NCBI GenBank assembly: GCA_031425195.1
Contig: JANPIX010000021.1
Span: 1-62,798 of the forward strand
DNA from: JANPIX01 sp031425195
GTDB lineage: Bacteria > Pseudomonadota > Alphaproteobacteria > Rhodobacterales > Rhodobacteraceae
DNA length: 62,798 nt
Reading direction: 5' to 3'
Numbering within the stretch: position 1 is the stretch's first letter; every line of letters starts with the position of its first letter. Made by a program: the position numbers and the translations under genes. Shown here piece after piece: positions 41,142-50,032 of the stretch. The notes under the pieces were generated by a model, which was not told the DNA's origin, made no database searches, and saw only the letters and a list, made by a program, of their open reading frames with translations.

Positions 41142-41675
41142 TTACTGGTTAGCCAAAGCCTGCACTTCGGTCAGGTGGTTTTGCAAAATCGGCAGCGTTT
41201 CTGCGGCAAACGTTTTAAGATCGCCTTCCGGGCCACGTTCGGCATAGCCACCAAACAGGTCTACTGCCTCCACATGGGCTGCAACCTGCGCCGCGAGGTA
41301 GGCCTGATCGAACTGGTCGGCCGACGCTTCGTTCAGGCTGTCCAGTTGTTCCTGATGATCGGGCATCAGAGTCGTCGCGACAGTCACGCTTTCACTGCTG
41401 GCCGCTGCTGTAAACTTTTCGGTTGCAGCGGTATGATCTGCGATCATTTGCTCGGCGAACGACATCACTTCGGCGTTTTGCGATTTCTGCTGCGCAAGCT
41501 CGCTTGACTGGATTTCGAACTGGTTCGACGAGGCGACACGTTCGGCGAAGGCTGCAGCGGTGGTCATCGCCGCCTCCATCTGTTCGGCGGACGGCGGCGA
41601 AACGTCAGACTGTGCAAAAAGCGGGGCGGCCGATGAAAGCAGGGCGGCCCCCACGATAATGGATTTCAGGATCAT
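41142..41675 (-). CDS. DUF4142-type exported protein
   Basis: A 177-residue periplasmic protein: signal peptide MILKSIIVGAALLSSAAPLFAQ, then a helical DUF4142/ferritin-like body (FAERVASSNQFEIQSSELAQQKSQNAEVMSFAEQMIADHTAATEK.. and FDQAYLAAQVAAHVEAVDLF). The family's function is unknown. ATG 41675 is chosen for the signal peptide and AGAGGAG ribosome site; an ATG 45 bp upstream is in frame. The 174 bp to rlmN hold nothing recognisable. Confidence 0.86.
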   Translation of the reverse strand: MILKSIIVGAALLSSAAPLFAQSDVSPPSAEQMEAAMTTAAAFAERVASSNQFEIQSSELAQQKSQNAEVMSFAEQMIADHTAATEKFTAAASSESVTVATTLMPDHQEQLDSLNEASADQFDQAYLAAQVAAHVEAVDLFGGYAERGPEGDLKTFAAETLPILQNHLTEVQALANQ

Positions 41676-41849
41676 GACACCAACTCCTCTGGTTGTAAGG
41701 TGTTCAAACAAGGTGATCATGTTTTTGTTCTGATGCCTGTCATTGCTCGGCCAGCAGCCGCCGGAGCAGAGAATGTCTCGACGTTACTCTGCCAGGTCCA
41801 CGGTCCACCAACGCCGTATTTTACACCGTGGCACCATCGGGTTGGCCTG

Positions 41850-43037
41850 TCATGCAGGTGCTTGCCCCAACTCGGCTGCAATGGCGCGCGATGATTTGCG
41901 GCCGCGTTCGGTGGCGGATTTCAATTGGCCACACGCAGCCATGATGTCTTCGCCGCGCGGGGTGCGGATGGGCGAGGCATAGCCCGCATTGTGGATGATG
42001 TCGGCAAAAGCGTGGATCCGGTTGCCCGACGACCGTTTGTAAGGTGCCCCCGGCCATTCATTGAACGGGATGAGGTTCACCTTGGCGGGAATACCGCGCA
42101 ACAGTTCGACAAGACGGTAGGCGTCTTCCTTGCTGTCATTCACCCCTTGCAGCATCACGTATTCAAAGGTGATGCGCTCTGAATTGGACAACCCCGGATA
42201 GGCGCGCAATGCATCAAGCAAGGTGGCGATGTTCCAGCGTTTGTTGATGGGAACAAGCTGATCACGAACGGCATCGGTTGTCGCATGGAACGATACCGCC
42301 AGCAGGCAGCCGATTTCCGTCGCCGTGCGCGCGATTTCCGGAACGACGCCGCTGGTGGACAGCGTGATGCGACGCCGACCAAGGGCGATGCCTTCGTTGT
42401 CCATCACGATCTTCATCGCGTCGCGGACGTTTTCAAAGTTATACAGCGGTTCACCCATGCCCATCAGCACGACATTGCTGATCAGGCGGGTTTCCAACTT
42501 GGGCGCACCCTGGATCGGCCATTCACCCAGATCATCGCGCGCCAGCATCACCTGCCCCACGATTTCGGCGGCCGTGAGATTGCGGACGAGTTTTTGAGTG
42601 CCGGTATGGCAGAAGGAACAAGTCAGGGTGCAGCCAACCTGACTCGAAATGCAAAGTGTACCCCTGTCAGTTTCCGGGATGTAGACCACTTCCACCTCGT
42701 GACCGCCGGCGATGCGGACAAGGTATTTCCGGGTTCCATCCGTGCTGATTTGGCGCGTCGCCACTTCGGGCAGTGTAATGGTGAAGTTGGCGGCAAGAAG
42801 GGCGCGAAAATCCTTAGCCAAATTTGTCATACGGTCAAAATCGCGCAGACCCCAGTGATACACCCACTGCCAAACCTGCCCGACGCGCATCTTTGCCTGC
42901 CGGTCTGGCGTGCCTGCGGCGATGAACGCCTCGTGTAGTTGGTTGCGGGTCAGCCCGACGATGTTTACGAGCCCCCCTTCTGGCAACTTGCGCGCCACGG
43001 TCAGAACGTCGGGGGTAATCGGGGCGGGTATGTTCAT
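41850..43037 (-). CDS. rlmN: Dual-specificity 23S rRNA A2503/tRNA methyltransferase RlmN
   Basis: A radical-SAM enzyme (395 aa) adding C2-methyl to A2503 of 23S rRNA and A37 of some tRNAs. The [4Fe-4S] cluster cysteines are in GCTLTCSFCHTG (Cys136, 140, 143). Also seen: VLMGMGEPLYNFENV, ITLSTSGVVPEI, SFHATTDAVRDQLVPINKRW, and the C-terminal IMAACGQLKS carrying the mono-methylated Cys. The second of two adjacent ATGs (43037) is preferred: GAGG is 5 bases before it. Confidence 0.97.
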   Translation of the reverse strand: MNIPAPITPDVLTVARKLPEGGLVNIVGLTRNQLHEAFIAAGTPDRQAKMRVGQVWQWVYHWGLRDFDRMTNLAKDFRALLAANFTITLPEVATRQISTDGTRKYLVRIAGGHEVEVVYIPETDRGTLCISSQVGCTLTCSFCHTGTQKLVRNLTAAEIVGQVMLARDDLGEWPIQGAPKLETRLISNVVLMGMGEPLYNFENVRDAMKIVMDNEGIALGRRRITLSTSGVVPEIARTATEIGCLLAVSFHATTDAVRDQLVPINKRWNIATLLDALRAYPGLSNSERITFEYVMLQGVNDSKEDAYRLVELLRGIPAKVNLIPFNEWPGAPYKRSSGNRIHAFADIIHNAGYASPIRTPRGEDIMAACGQLKSATERGRKSSRAIAAELGQAPA

Positions 43038-43083
43038 CATGTCCTCGGGGGTTGCCGGGGATATAAGCGGTTCCCGCACAAAA

Positions 43084-43110
43084 CAAAACGCCCCGGACTG
43101 GCCGGGGCGT
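43084..43110 (-). terminator. Intrinsic terminator after the IalB-like gene
   Basis: The 8-bp stem CGCCCCGG/CCGGGGCG (43089-43096, 43102-43109) with loop ACTGG is followed on the minus strand by TTTTGTTTTG. It separates the IalB-like transcript from rlmN. Confidence 0.85.
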
Positions 43111-43130
43111 CAAATAATCAACACGCTTGC

Positions 43131-43670
43131 TTATTTGCAGCGATTTTCGGCCTCGGTCAGGGCGGCAGTAAACCCGCGCAGGCTGAACGTGTCTTGCGTC
43201 TGGGTGCCACGGGCCGACCGCGCCGTCATCACGGCCGTTGTCCCGCGCTTCATCGCGGCAAGCAGTGCCGCGTCATCCGTGGCGCTGCCCGGCCAGCCCC
43301 ATTCACCTTCGGTGAACAACTCAAAGCTCGCGCCGTCGATGGTCACGTTCACCGTGGATCCGGGCGCGAAAGGATAGCCGCCTGTGAACGAAATCTCACC
43401 GGCAGCACCCGCGCCGGGACGGAACGTCACGAACAGGCGAATTTCGCTGCGCTGCACCGATACAGGCTGACCATCCTTGGAGTTGACGGTTTCCTTCGGT
43501 TGCGTGACGGCAAAACATTCCTTTGGTTCTTCGGGCGGGTTAAACACGCTCCAATCCGTTTGCACGGAGACAAGCGCATCGGTTTCCTGCGCGAATGACG
43601 GCGCGTTCAGCGCCGCAACCAGAATTGCGCCCGTAATGACGCGCCGCAAACTCAAACTCATCTCAGCCAT
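43131..43670 (-). CDS. Invasion-associated locus B (IalB)-like exported protein
   Basis: A 179-residue periplasmic protein. A signal peptide (MAEMSLSLRRVITGAILVAALNAPSFAQ) precedes the IalB domain: TDWSVFNPPEEPKECFAVTQPKE, SEIRLFVTFRPGAGAAGEISFTGGYPFAPGSTVNVTIDGASFELFTEGEWGWPGSATDDAALLAAMKRG, GFTAALTEAENRC. Two Cys (N- and C-terminal) could form a disulphide. Common in alphaproteobacteria; molecular role unknown outside Bartonella invasion. ATG 43670 has AGGA 5 bases upstream. Confidence 0.88.
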   Translation of the reverse strand: MAEMSLSLRRVITGAILVAALNAPSFAQETDALVSVQTDWSVFNPPEEPKECFAVTQPKETVNSKDGQPVSVQRSEIRLFVTFRPGAGAAGEISFTGGYPFAPGSTVNVTIDGASFELFTEGEWGWPGSATDDAALLAAMKRGTTAVMTARSARGTQTQDTFSLRGFTAALTEAENRCK

Positions 43671-43832
43671 TCTATCCTGCCGTCCATCTGCCTTTGACCC
43701 CGACACAATGCGTCATTTGCTGCGCTTTTCCAGTGGCAGGGGCATGTTCAAACCGATACCACGTCATAGCGCGAAAGCAGCGCGTCGCGAAAGCCCCATG
43801 GGCAACAAATCGCGCATCAGCAGGGGAAGACC

Positions 43833-44828
43833 ATGACCAATCCCGTTCCTATGGCCGAACTTTGGCGCGGCGGCATGATGGAAAGCCGACATCTTGGGCA
43901 TGCCGTCATTTGCGACATGAACGGGGACGTGTTCGAAAGTTGGGGCGATCCTTCGGCCATCATCTTTCCGCGGTCGTCGTGCAAGATGATTCAGGCGCTT
44001 CCACTTGTCGAAAGTGGTGCGGCAGATGCGGCGGGCCTGACGGATCGTCAGCTTGCGCTGTCCTGCGCCAGTCATCAGGGTGCAGCCCTTCACGTGAATG
44101 CGGTGTCCGAATGGTTGGGGGCGTTGGGCCTTGGCGAGGCTGATCTGCGCTGCGGTTCGCACGAACCCTTTGATACCGAAGAACGCGACCGGCTCATCAA
44201 GACGGACACCAGCCCGTGCCAGTACCACAACAACTGTTCGGGTAAACATGCAGGGTTCCTGACACTGAACCAGCATCTTGGCGGCAGTTCGGAATACATC
44301 GACCCCGATCATCCCGTGCAGCGCGCTGTGAAGGATGCGACCGAGGATGTCACCCGCGAGGAAAGCCCTGGCTTTGGCATCGACGGATGCTCTGCCCCCA
44401 ACCACGCGACCAGCGTTACCGGGCTGGCCCGCGCCATGGCGTTTTTTGCCGGCGCGACAGAGGATGGCGACGGGCGGCAGCGGGCGGCGTGGCGGCTGAC
44501 GCGGGCGATGGCAACCTATCCAGAGATGGTCGCAGGTGAGGGCCGGGCCTGCACCGAACTGATGCGCGCGATGATTGGGCGTGTTGCAATAAAGACGGGT
44601 GCCGAGGCGGTTTTCGTGGCGATCCTGCCGGATCAGAAACGCGGCATCGCGCTCAAGATCACGGATGGCGGCACCCGGGCCGCAGAAGCGGCGATTGTGG
44701 CACTTCTTGTCCGTTCGGGCGCGCTGGACGCCGAACATCCTGCGGCACGGAAACGATTGAACGCAGTCCAGCACAACTGGCGTGGCATGGTGGCGGCCGA
44801 ACTGCGGGGCGTGGCCACCTTTCCCTGA
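43833..44828 (+). CDS. Asparaginase II (rhizobial type)
   Basis: A 331-residue protein of the Rhizobium etli-type asparaginase family, distinct from E. coli AnsA/B. Characteristic: RSSCKMIQALPLVESGAAD (catalytic Ser-x-x-Lys type), LALSCASHQG, CGSHEPFD, CQYHNNCSGKHAGFL (metal/active-site Cys and Lys), GIDGCSAPNHA and GEGRACTELM. Hydrolyses L-asparagine to aspartate and ammonia. ATG 43833 follows AGGGGAAG. Divergent from the IalB-like gene. Confidence 0.92.
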   Translation: MTNPVPMAELWRGGMMESRHLGHAVICDMNGDVFESWGDPSAIIFPRSSCKMIQALPLVESGAADAAGLTDRQLALSCASHQGAALHVNAVSEWLGALGLGEADLRCGSHEPFDTEERDRLIKTDTSPCQYHNNCSGKHAGFLTLNQHLGGSSEYIDPDHPVQRAVKDATEDVTREESPGFGIDGCSAPNHATSVTGLARAMAFFAGATEDGDGRQRAAWRLTRAMATYPEMVAGEGRACTELMRAMIGRVAIKTGAEAVFVAILPDQKRGIALKITDGGTRAAEAAIVALLVRSGALDAEHPAARKRLNAVQHNWRGMVAAELRGVATFP

Positions 44829-44901
44829 GGTGCCGATTTTACCGACTGCTTACGCGCCTGTGCAGGCTTGATTTGGCAGGCCAAGGGACTAAGGTTTGGG
44901 T

Positions 44902-45243
44902 ATGAACATGCCCACCCCCTTTCCCTTGCACGACCGCACGGTGGAACAGGTCCACTTTGACCGGCACGAACTGGGTGCAATCCTGCGCGTCTATGGCCGC
45001 ATGGTGGCAAGTGGCGAGTGGCGGGATTACGGGATTTCCGCACTGTCGGACATGGCGGTCTTTTCGGTGTTCCGACGCACGGCTGAACATCCGCTTTACC
45101 GTATCGAGAAACGGCCAAAGCTGCGCAGCAGACAGGGGATGTATGCCGTCGTCGGCATGGACGGGCAGATCTTAAGGCGTGGCCATGATCTGACCGCTGT
45201 TCTGATGGTTCTGGAACGCAAGCTGATCAGGCAGGTAGATTGA
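44902..45243 (+). CDS. DUF2794 protein
   Basis: A 113-residue cytoplasmic protein of the alphaproteobacterial DUF2794 family: VHFDRHELGAILRVYGRMVASGEWRDYGISALSDMAVFSVFRRTAEHPLYRIEKRPKLR, then YAVVGMDGQILRRGHDL. Function unknown. ATG 44902 has AAGG upstream (ATG 44908 is also in frame). It converges on rsmD with 3 bp between stops. Confidence 0.9.
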   Translation: MNMPTPFPLHDRTVEQVHFDRHELGAILRVYGRMVASGEWRDYGISALSDMAVFSVFRRTAEHPLYRIEKRPKLRSRQGMYAVVGMDGQILRRGHDLTAVLMVLERKLIRQVD

Positions 45244-45246
45244 CGG

Positions 45247-45822
45247 TCAGGCACCAATCGCGCGCACGATGGTGACCACTGTATCGCCGTATTTACGTTG
45301 ATCGAGCAGCGCGACGCTGGCAGGCAGCACCGGCGGCGAACCCTCTTCCCAGACAATCGTGGCCCCGGGTTCGATCCATCCCCCAGCCATGGCCGTGGCC
45401 AGCGCCATCTGGCCCATTCCTTTGCCATAAGGGGGATCAAGAAAGATGAGCGTGCAGGCCGCGCCGCGGTTTGGCAGCAATCGGGTTGCATCCTGTCGCA
45501 GCGTTTCGGTGACAGGTCCGGCCTGCATCCGCGCTATGTTTGCCTTGATCAGCGCCTGCGCCGCCGCGCCATTGTCGACAAAAGTTACATGGGCCGCACC
45601 GCGTGACAGCGCCTCAAGCCCCAAAGCGCCAGTGCCGGCAAACAGATCAAGCACCCTCGCGCCAGTGACCGAATTTTGCGACTGGGACAATCGGCTGTTG
45701 ATCAGAAGATTGAAGATGGCTTCGCGCACTCTGTCCGATGTGGGGCGAAGGTGGGCCGCCGGGTCACCGGCCCCGATGGGCGTCAGATGCAGGCCGCGGC
45801 GATCCCCCCCGATGATACGCAT
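45247..45822 (-). CDS. rsmD: 16S rRNA (guanine-966-N2)-methyltransferase
   Basis: A SAM-dependent rRNA methyltransferase (191 aa). Evidence: MRIIGGDRRGLHL start, RPTSDRVREAIFNLL, VLDLFAGTGALGLEALSRGA (SAM motif I), FVDNG (motif II), and catalytic LIFLDPPYGKG (DPPY). Full length. The ATG overlaps the stop codon of the upstream FAD oxidoreductase gene (ATGA). Confidence 0.96.
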   Translation of the reverse strand: MRIIGGDRRGLHLTPIGAGDPAAHLRPTSDRVREAIFNLLINSRLSQSQNSVTGARVLDLFAGTGALGLEALSRGAAHVTFVDNGAAAQALIKANIARMQAGPVTETLRQDATRLLPNRGAACTLIFLDPPYGKGMGQMALATAMAGGWIEPGATIVWEEGSPPVLPASVALLDQRKYGDTVVTIVRAIGA

Positions 45823-47030
45823 CAGGCGAGCAGCGATTTCAGATTGGTGGCGGGGTCACGCAAGGCTTCGGGATTGACAGTCCGACCCATCTCCAACAGC
45901 CGCTTGCCCACCATATAGGCGCGCGGATCGTTCATCGCATCGACGGCAAGCAGTTGCTGCCCCTGAAAATACCAGAACGACACGGCATCCCCATCAGGCC
46001 CGCGCGTCACGATACGGTCGTAACCCGCACTCAGCCCCGCGATTTGCAGTTTTGTGTCGTATTGATCCGACCAGAACCACGGCACGGGATCATAGGGCGA
46101 CAGTTCGCCCAGCATGTTGTCGGCAACAAGTTCGGCCTGATCGATGGCATTCTGCACGGATTCCAGGCGCAAACGGCCTGCCCCGTTTGGAAAGCTCGCG
46201 CAGTCGCCCGCGGCCCAGATGTAAGGGTCCGAGGTGCGGCCATGGCTGTCGGTTCTGATGCCGTTGTCGATGGCCAATCCCGCAGCTTCGGCCAGACGGA
46301 TTGCAGGCTGAATGCCCACACCGACAATCACGAAATCGACGGGCATTTCCTTGCCCGTTGACAGAACCGCAGCACTTACCAGACCGTTGCCAACCAGCCT
46401 TTCCAAACCCACACCTTCCAGAATGCCGACCCCGTGCTTCAGATGCAGCGCGCGGAAATAGTCGGATGTTTCCGCAGCGGCGACGCGGGCCAGAATGCGG
46501 CGGGCCATTTCGACGACTGTCACATTCAGTCCCAGTTTGGCCGACACCGCAGCCGCCTCCAGCCCGATGTAACCGCCCCCGACGATCAACACGCGCCGTC
46601 CGGGCTGAAACTCTGCCCGCATGGCGTCCACGTCGGCCAATGTCCGGACGGTGTAGACACCCGACAGATCACCGCCCACCGTTGTTGGCAACCGGCGCGG
46701 CACCGATCCGGTGGTCAGGGCAAGATGGTCATACGCCACAGCCTCGCCCCCGGCCATCCAGATGGTGCGGGTGGCAGGATCAATGCTGGCGACAGCGGTG
46801 CCAAGCCGCAAGTCGATCTGGTTTTCGGTATAGAATTCCGGGGCCCGCAGATGCAGACGTTCGGCCCCCATTTCCCCCAGAAGATAGCCTTTCGACAGCG
46901 GCGGGCGCTGATAGGGTGCCGCGAGTTCTTCACCGATCAGTGTGATCTTTCCGGCATGCCCTTTGGCGCGCAAACGGGCGACAAGCGATGCCCCGGCTTG
47001 TCCTGCACCGATCACGACGATATTCGGCAT
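45822..47030 (-). CDS. FAD-dependent ferredoxin/rubredoxin reductase-type oxidoreductase
   Basis: A 402-residue NAD(P)H:ferredoxin reductase-like flavoprotein. FAD-binding motif VIGAGQAGASLVARLR near residue 4, PYQRPPLSKGYL, the NAD-binding GGGYIGLEAAAVSAKLG (about 150-166), the second FAD motif YIWAAGDCASF (Asp), and the C-terminal VPWFWSDQYDTKLQIAG typical of the Pdr/CamA/BphA4 class. Probable electron donor to a ferredoxin-dependent system, not encoded next to it. ATG 47030 is chosen; overlaps rsmD by 1 bp. Confidence 0.9.
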   Translation of the reverse strand: MPNIVVIGAGQAGASLVARLRAKGHAGKITLIGEELAAPYQRPPLSKGYLLGEMGAERLHLRAPEFYTENQIDLRLGTAVASIDPATRTIWMAGGEAVAYDHLALTTGSVPRRLPTTVGGDLSGVYTVRTLADVDAMRAEFQPGRRVLIVGGGYIGLEAAAVSAKLGLNVTVVEMARRILARVAAAETSDYFRALHLKHGVGILEGVGLERLVGNGLVSAAVLSTGKEMPVDFVIVGVGIQPAIRLAEAAGLAIDNGIRTDSHGRTSDPYIWAAGDCASFPNGAGRLRLESVQNAIDQAELVADNMLGELSPYDPVPWFWSDQYDTKLQIAGLSAGYDRIVTRGPDGDAVSFWYFQGQQLLAVDAMNDPRAYMVGKRLLEMGRTVNPEALRDPATNLKSLLA

Positions 47031-47109
47031 CCACAATTTCCCCACTGGTCACGCTTGGCGGAAAACCTATATCCGGGCCAAACAGAAACGCAACGCAAAG
47101 GGATGACTG

Positions 47110-47598
47110 ATGACAATTTCCGTCGGGGACAAGCTGCCAGCCGCACAGCTTCTGGTCATGGGCGAAAAGGGGCCGGAATCGGTTCAGATCGCGGATCGGC
47201 TGACAGGCCGCAAAGTGGTGATCTTTGGATTGCCGGGCGCCTTTACCGGAACATGTACAACGGCACACGTTCCAAGCTTCATGCGGACCGCTGCCAAATT
47301 CAAGGCCAAGGGAATTGACGAAATCATCTGCGTTTCCGTGAACGACCCCTTCGTGATGAAGGCCTGGGGCGAATCTACCGGTGCCACCGCGGCGGGCATT
47401 ACCATGCTTGGTGACGCGGAAAGCGCATTCACCACCGGGATCGGCCTGAACTTCAGCGCGCCGCCGGTCGGTTTCGTCGACCGGTCCAAACGCTATGCAA
47501 TGTATGCCGAAGATGGCGTTGTGCGCGTGCTGCATCTGGAAGAAAGCCCCGGCACCTGCGAGGTATCGGGCGGCGAGGCACTTTTGGCTGCCATTTGA
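47110..47598 (+). CDS. Peroxiredoxin (Prx5/AhpE-like, glutaredoxin- or thiol-dependent)
   Basis: A 162-residue thiol peroxidase. Peroxidatic Cys49 is in GLPGAFTGTCTTAHVPSF, the Prx5 group motif. VSVNDPFVMKAWG is the partner stretch, and a second Cys lies in SPGTCEVSGGEALL near the C-terminus, a possible resolving residue. Reduces hydrogen and alkyl peroxides. ATG 47110. A perfect GGCGGGCC-GCGC-GGCCCGCC hairpin (47611-47630) separates it from the convergent pterin dehydratase. Confidence 0.93.
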   Translation: MTISVGDKLPAAQLLVMGEKGPESVQIADRLTGRKVVIFGLPGAFTGTCTTAHVPSFMRTAAKFKAKGIDEIICVSVNDPFVMKAWGESTGATAAGITMLGDAESAFTTGIGLNFSAPPVGFVDRSKRYAMYAEDGVVRVLHLEESPGTCEVSGGEALLAAI

Positions 47599-47610
47599 TG
47601 ACGGGGTGAA

Positions 47611-47630
47611 GGCGGGCCGCGCGGCCCGCC
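47611..47630. terminator. Perfect palindromic hairpin between prx and phhB
   Basis: An 8-bp GC stem with a 4-base loop lies between convergent genes. T-runs are short, so terminator strength is uncertain. Confidence 0.6.
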
Positions 47631-47631
47631 G

Positions 47632-47994
47632 TTACTTTCGGGCTTTCACTTCGCACAGACATTCAATTGCTGCACCGTGGTCGCGTTGAACAGTGACATC
47701 CCCCGCCACACTGTCGATCTTGGCCGCAAGTTGAAGATCAAGATCTGACAATCCGTGGCAGTCATGCGTTGTCAGCGTGATGTCCACGATGTTGTAGACA
47801 TTGCGCCATTCAGGATGGTGGTCCATCTTTTCCGCGATCAGCGCGATGCGGGACATGAAGCCCCATGCCTCGGAAAAGGATTTGAATTTCAGAACCTTGC
47901 GGATGGCATCACGGTCAGCGGCAGCGACCCAGCCGGTCTGGCCAAGTGGTGGCAGCGCTGCAGTCCGTTCTTCCCCTGTCAAAAGGTTCGCCAT
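47632..47994 (-). CDS. phhB: 4a-Hydroxytetrahydrobiopterin dehydratase (PCD/DCoH)
   Basis: Recycles pterin cofactor by dehydrating the 4a-carbinolamine. Core motif EKMDHHPEWRNVYNIVDITLTTHDCHGLSDLDLQLAAKID (about 55-94) contains the conserved His pair and the D-x-x-G-L-S stretch. At 120 aa it is about 20-25 residues longer than usual: the tail after AAKID (GDVTVQRDHGAAIECLCEVKARK) is extra. phhA (phenylalanine hydroxylase) is not in the window. Start 3 bp after the DUF482 stop, so they share a transcript. Confidence 0.9.
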   Translation of the reverse strand: MANLLTGEERTAALPPLGQTGWVAAADRDAIRKVLKFKSFSEAWGFMSRIALIAEKMDHHPEWRNVYNIVDITLTTHDCHGLSDLDLQLAAKIDSVAGDVTVQRDHGAAIECLCEVKARK

Positions 47995-47997
47995 GGC

Positions 47998-49191
47998 CTA
48001 ATCCCTTTCCTGCTGCATTTCGCCCCGCCGGAACGGGCCATAGCCTGTCAGAACCTCAATCTCTTCATCGACAGCCTGACGCTCTGCTTCCAGATAGCTC
48101 GCAATCGCGCGGCGGAAACCGGGGTCGGCAATCCAGTGCAACGAATGGGTTTCAACCGGCAGATACCCGCGCGCCAGTTTGTGTTCGCCCTGCGCCCCCG
48201 CTTCGACGCGCTGCATACCCTGTGCGATGGCATGGTCGATGGCCTGATAGTAGCAAAGTTCGAAGTGCAGGCAGGGGTGATCCTCGACACAACCCCAGTA
48301 GCGCCCGTAAAGCGTATCGCGTCCGATGAAGTTCAGGGCACCTGCGACGGGTCGGCCGTTCCGCTCGGCCAGAACCAGCAGCACATCGTGGCGCATCGTT
48401 TCGTGGATTTCGTCAAAGAAGCGGCGGGTCAGATAGGGGGTGCCCCATTTGCGGTTTCCCGTGTCCTGATAGAATTTCCAGAACGCGGCCCAATGCGCGT
48501 TGGTAATTTGATCGCCGGTCAGGGCATGGATGGTACCGCCAAACGCCTGCGCTGTTTCGCGTTCCTTGCGGATCTTCTTGCGCTTGCGCGACGAAAGATC
48601 CCCCAAAAAGGCGTCAAACGAGGCATAGTTGCGGTTTTCCCAATGAAACTGTTGGGTCACCCGGTGTAAAAGCCCCAGTTCTGCCCCCGCGCCCGCCTCA
48701 TCCGGGGTGCAGAACGTGACGTGAAGCGATGACAGCCCGTTTGACGACGCCAGGTTCACTGCCGCCTCGATCAGGGCCTTGCGGCCCGCGGCTTCGTACC
48801 CGGGCGCCGTCAGGAACCGTCGGCCCGTGGCGGGGGTAAACGGGACGGCGATTTGCAGTTTGGGGTAATACTGCCCACCGGCCCGTTCGTAAGCCTGCGC
48901 CCAGTTGTGGTCAAAAATATACTCGCCCTGACTGTGCCCCTTGACGTAAACGGGTGTCGCCGCGATCAGTTTGCCATCCCTGCGCAGGCAAAGGGGGCGC
49001 GGTTGCCAGCCCGTGCCGGTGCCCGTGGACCCCGATTTGTCGAGCGCGAGCAGAAAGCGGTGCGTGGTGAACGGGTCGATGGGCCGTTCCGGCGAGGCCC
49101 CACCTTCGTCATGGGAAAGTGCATCCCATTCGGCGGCGGACACATCGGCCATTCCTGACAGCAGGGCAACATCAAATTCTGATCCGGACAT
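47998..49191 (-). CDS. DUF482 (FemAB-like GNAT) family protein
   Basis: A 397-residue cytoplasmic protein of the PF04339 family, which shares the FemAB/GNAT fold and is annotated as involved in peptidoglycan biosynthesis or recognition, mostly by fold. Typical stretches: EYIFDHNWAQAYERAGGQYYPKLQIAVPFTPATGRRFL, SSLHVTFCTPDEA, RKRKKIRKERE, FYQDTGNRKWGTPYLTRRFF, and YWGCVEDHPCLHFELCYYQAIDHAI. The ATG at 49191 lies 67 bp after the GDPD stop. Substrate unproven. Confidence 0.86.
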   Translation of the reverse strand: MSGSEFDVALLSGMADVSAAEWDALSHDEGGASPERPIDPFTTHRFLLALDKSGSTGTGTGWQPRPLCLRRDGKLIAATPVYVKGHSQGEYIFDHNWAQAYERAGGQYYPKLQIAVPFTPATGRRFLTAPGYEAAGRKALIEAAVNLASSNGLSSLHVTFCTPDEAGAGAELGLLHRVTQQFHWENRNYASFDAFLGDLSSRKRKKIRKERETAQAFGGTIHALTGDQITNAHWAAFWKFYQDTGNRKWGTPYLTRRFFDEIHETMRHDVLLVLAERNGRPVAGALNFIGRDTLYGRYWGCVEDHPCLHFELCYYQAIDHAIAQGMQRVEAGAQGEHKLARGYLPVETHSLHWIADPGFRRAIASYLEAERQAVDEEIEVLTGYGPFRRGEMQQERD

Positions 49192-49258
49192 TTCGACCTT
49201 TGGTCTTTACGCGTTGGCAGGGGTGCCAAGGCGCAAGGTGGCGCGCGGAGGGGCGGCG

Positions 49259-50032
49259 TCAAGCGGCAGGCACAGGTGCCAGATACCTTTCAAACGTGAT
49301 GTTCTGCGCCAAGGCACGGGCCGACTGTTCTTCGCCGGGCGATTTGATTGTCCAGCAAAGGATCACCGATCCCCGCTGGGCAAGATCCCGGACACGCGGG
49401 CGGTTCAGATCGCGCCATTCGTGCGACAGAAAACTGGCACCGACACGGTCATAGTCTGGAATGTCGCGCAAAACATCACAGACGGCGGGCTGCAACGGTA
49501 CCCAATCGTCATGGTCATAGGCTGATGTCGTCAGGCCACGCGGTACTTCGGGGGAAATGTCGGCCATCCACGCCACGCTGTGCGGGTTGAACGACATGAT
49601 GGCCACGTCACCGGCATAGCCCGCCAATGCCTTTGCCACGGCACGTTCAAGACGGCCATCGGTCGGACCCATCTGCCCCTGCTGATCCTTGATCTCGATC
49701 AGGATAGGAGTTTGCCCGGCCACAAGAGAAAGGATTTCAGGCAAGGTCGGGATACCCTCCCGTCCGCCGAGCAGGGGGATATTGGCAAGATCAGCCGCCG
49801 CGTACAGGTTAAGTGGCCCGGATTGCGCGGTCAGCCGTTCGAGCGTTTCGTCATGAAACACCATCGCCTGCCCGTCTGAAGAAAGCTGCACGTCAATCTC
49901 GATCCCGTAACCAGCGGCGATTGCAGCCTGAACAGCCGCGCGCGAGTTTTCGGGCCGGCCGTGCGCCACATCATGAAGCGCGCGGTGGGCAAGTGGACGG
50001 GTCAGGAATGTGGGGGGCAGGGGCACCGGCAT
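49259..50032 (-). CDS. Glycerophosphodiester phosphodiesterase
   Basis: A 257-residue TIM-barrel GDPD that hydrolyses glycerophosphodiesters to glycerol-3-phosphate and an alcohol. Motifs: LAHRALHD with the PENS loop (H16-R17), IEIDVQLSSDGQAMVFHDETLERLT (catalytic Glu/Asp and His), ILIEIKDQ and VILCWTIKS. No signal peptide, so cytoplasmic. The ATG overlaps the RidA stop (ATGA). Confidence 0.93.
   Translation of the reverse strand: MPVPLPPTFLTRPLAHRALHDVAHGRPENSRAAVQAAIAAGYGIEIDVQLSSDGQAMVFHDETLERLTAQSGPLNLYAAADLANIPLLGGREGIPTLPEILSLVAGQTPILIEIKDQQGQMGPTDGRLERAVAKALAGYAGDVAIMSFNPHSVAWMADISPEVPRGLTTSAYDHDDWVPLQPAVCDVLRDIPDYDRVGASFLSHEWRDLNRPRVRDLAQRGSVILCWTIKSPGEEQSARALAQNITFERYLAPVPAA

Noticed and set aside
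41700..41894. Short plus-strand ORF in the gap before rlmN
   Set aside because: No ribosome site, overlaps rlmN antisense, composition not protein-like.
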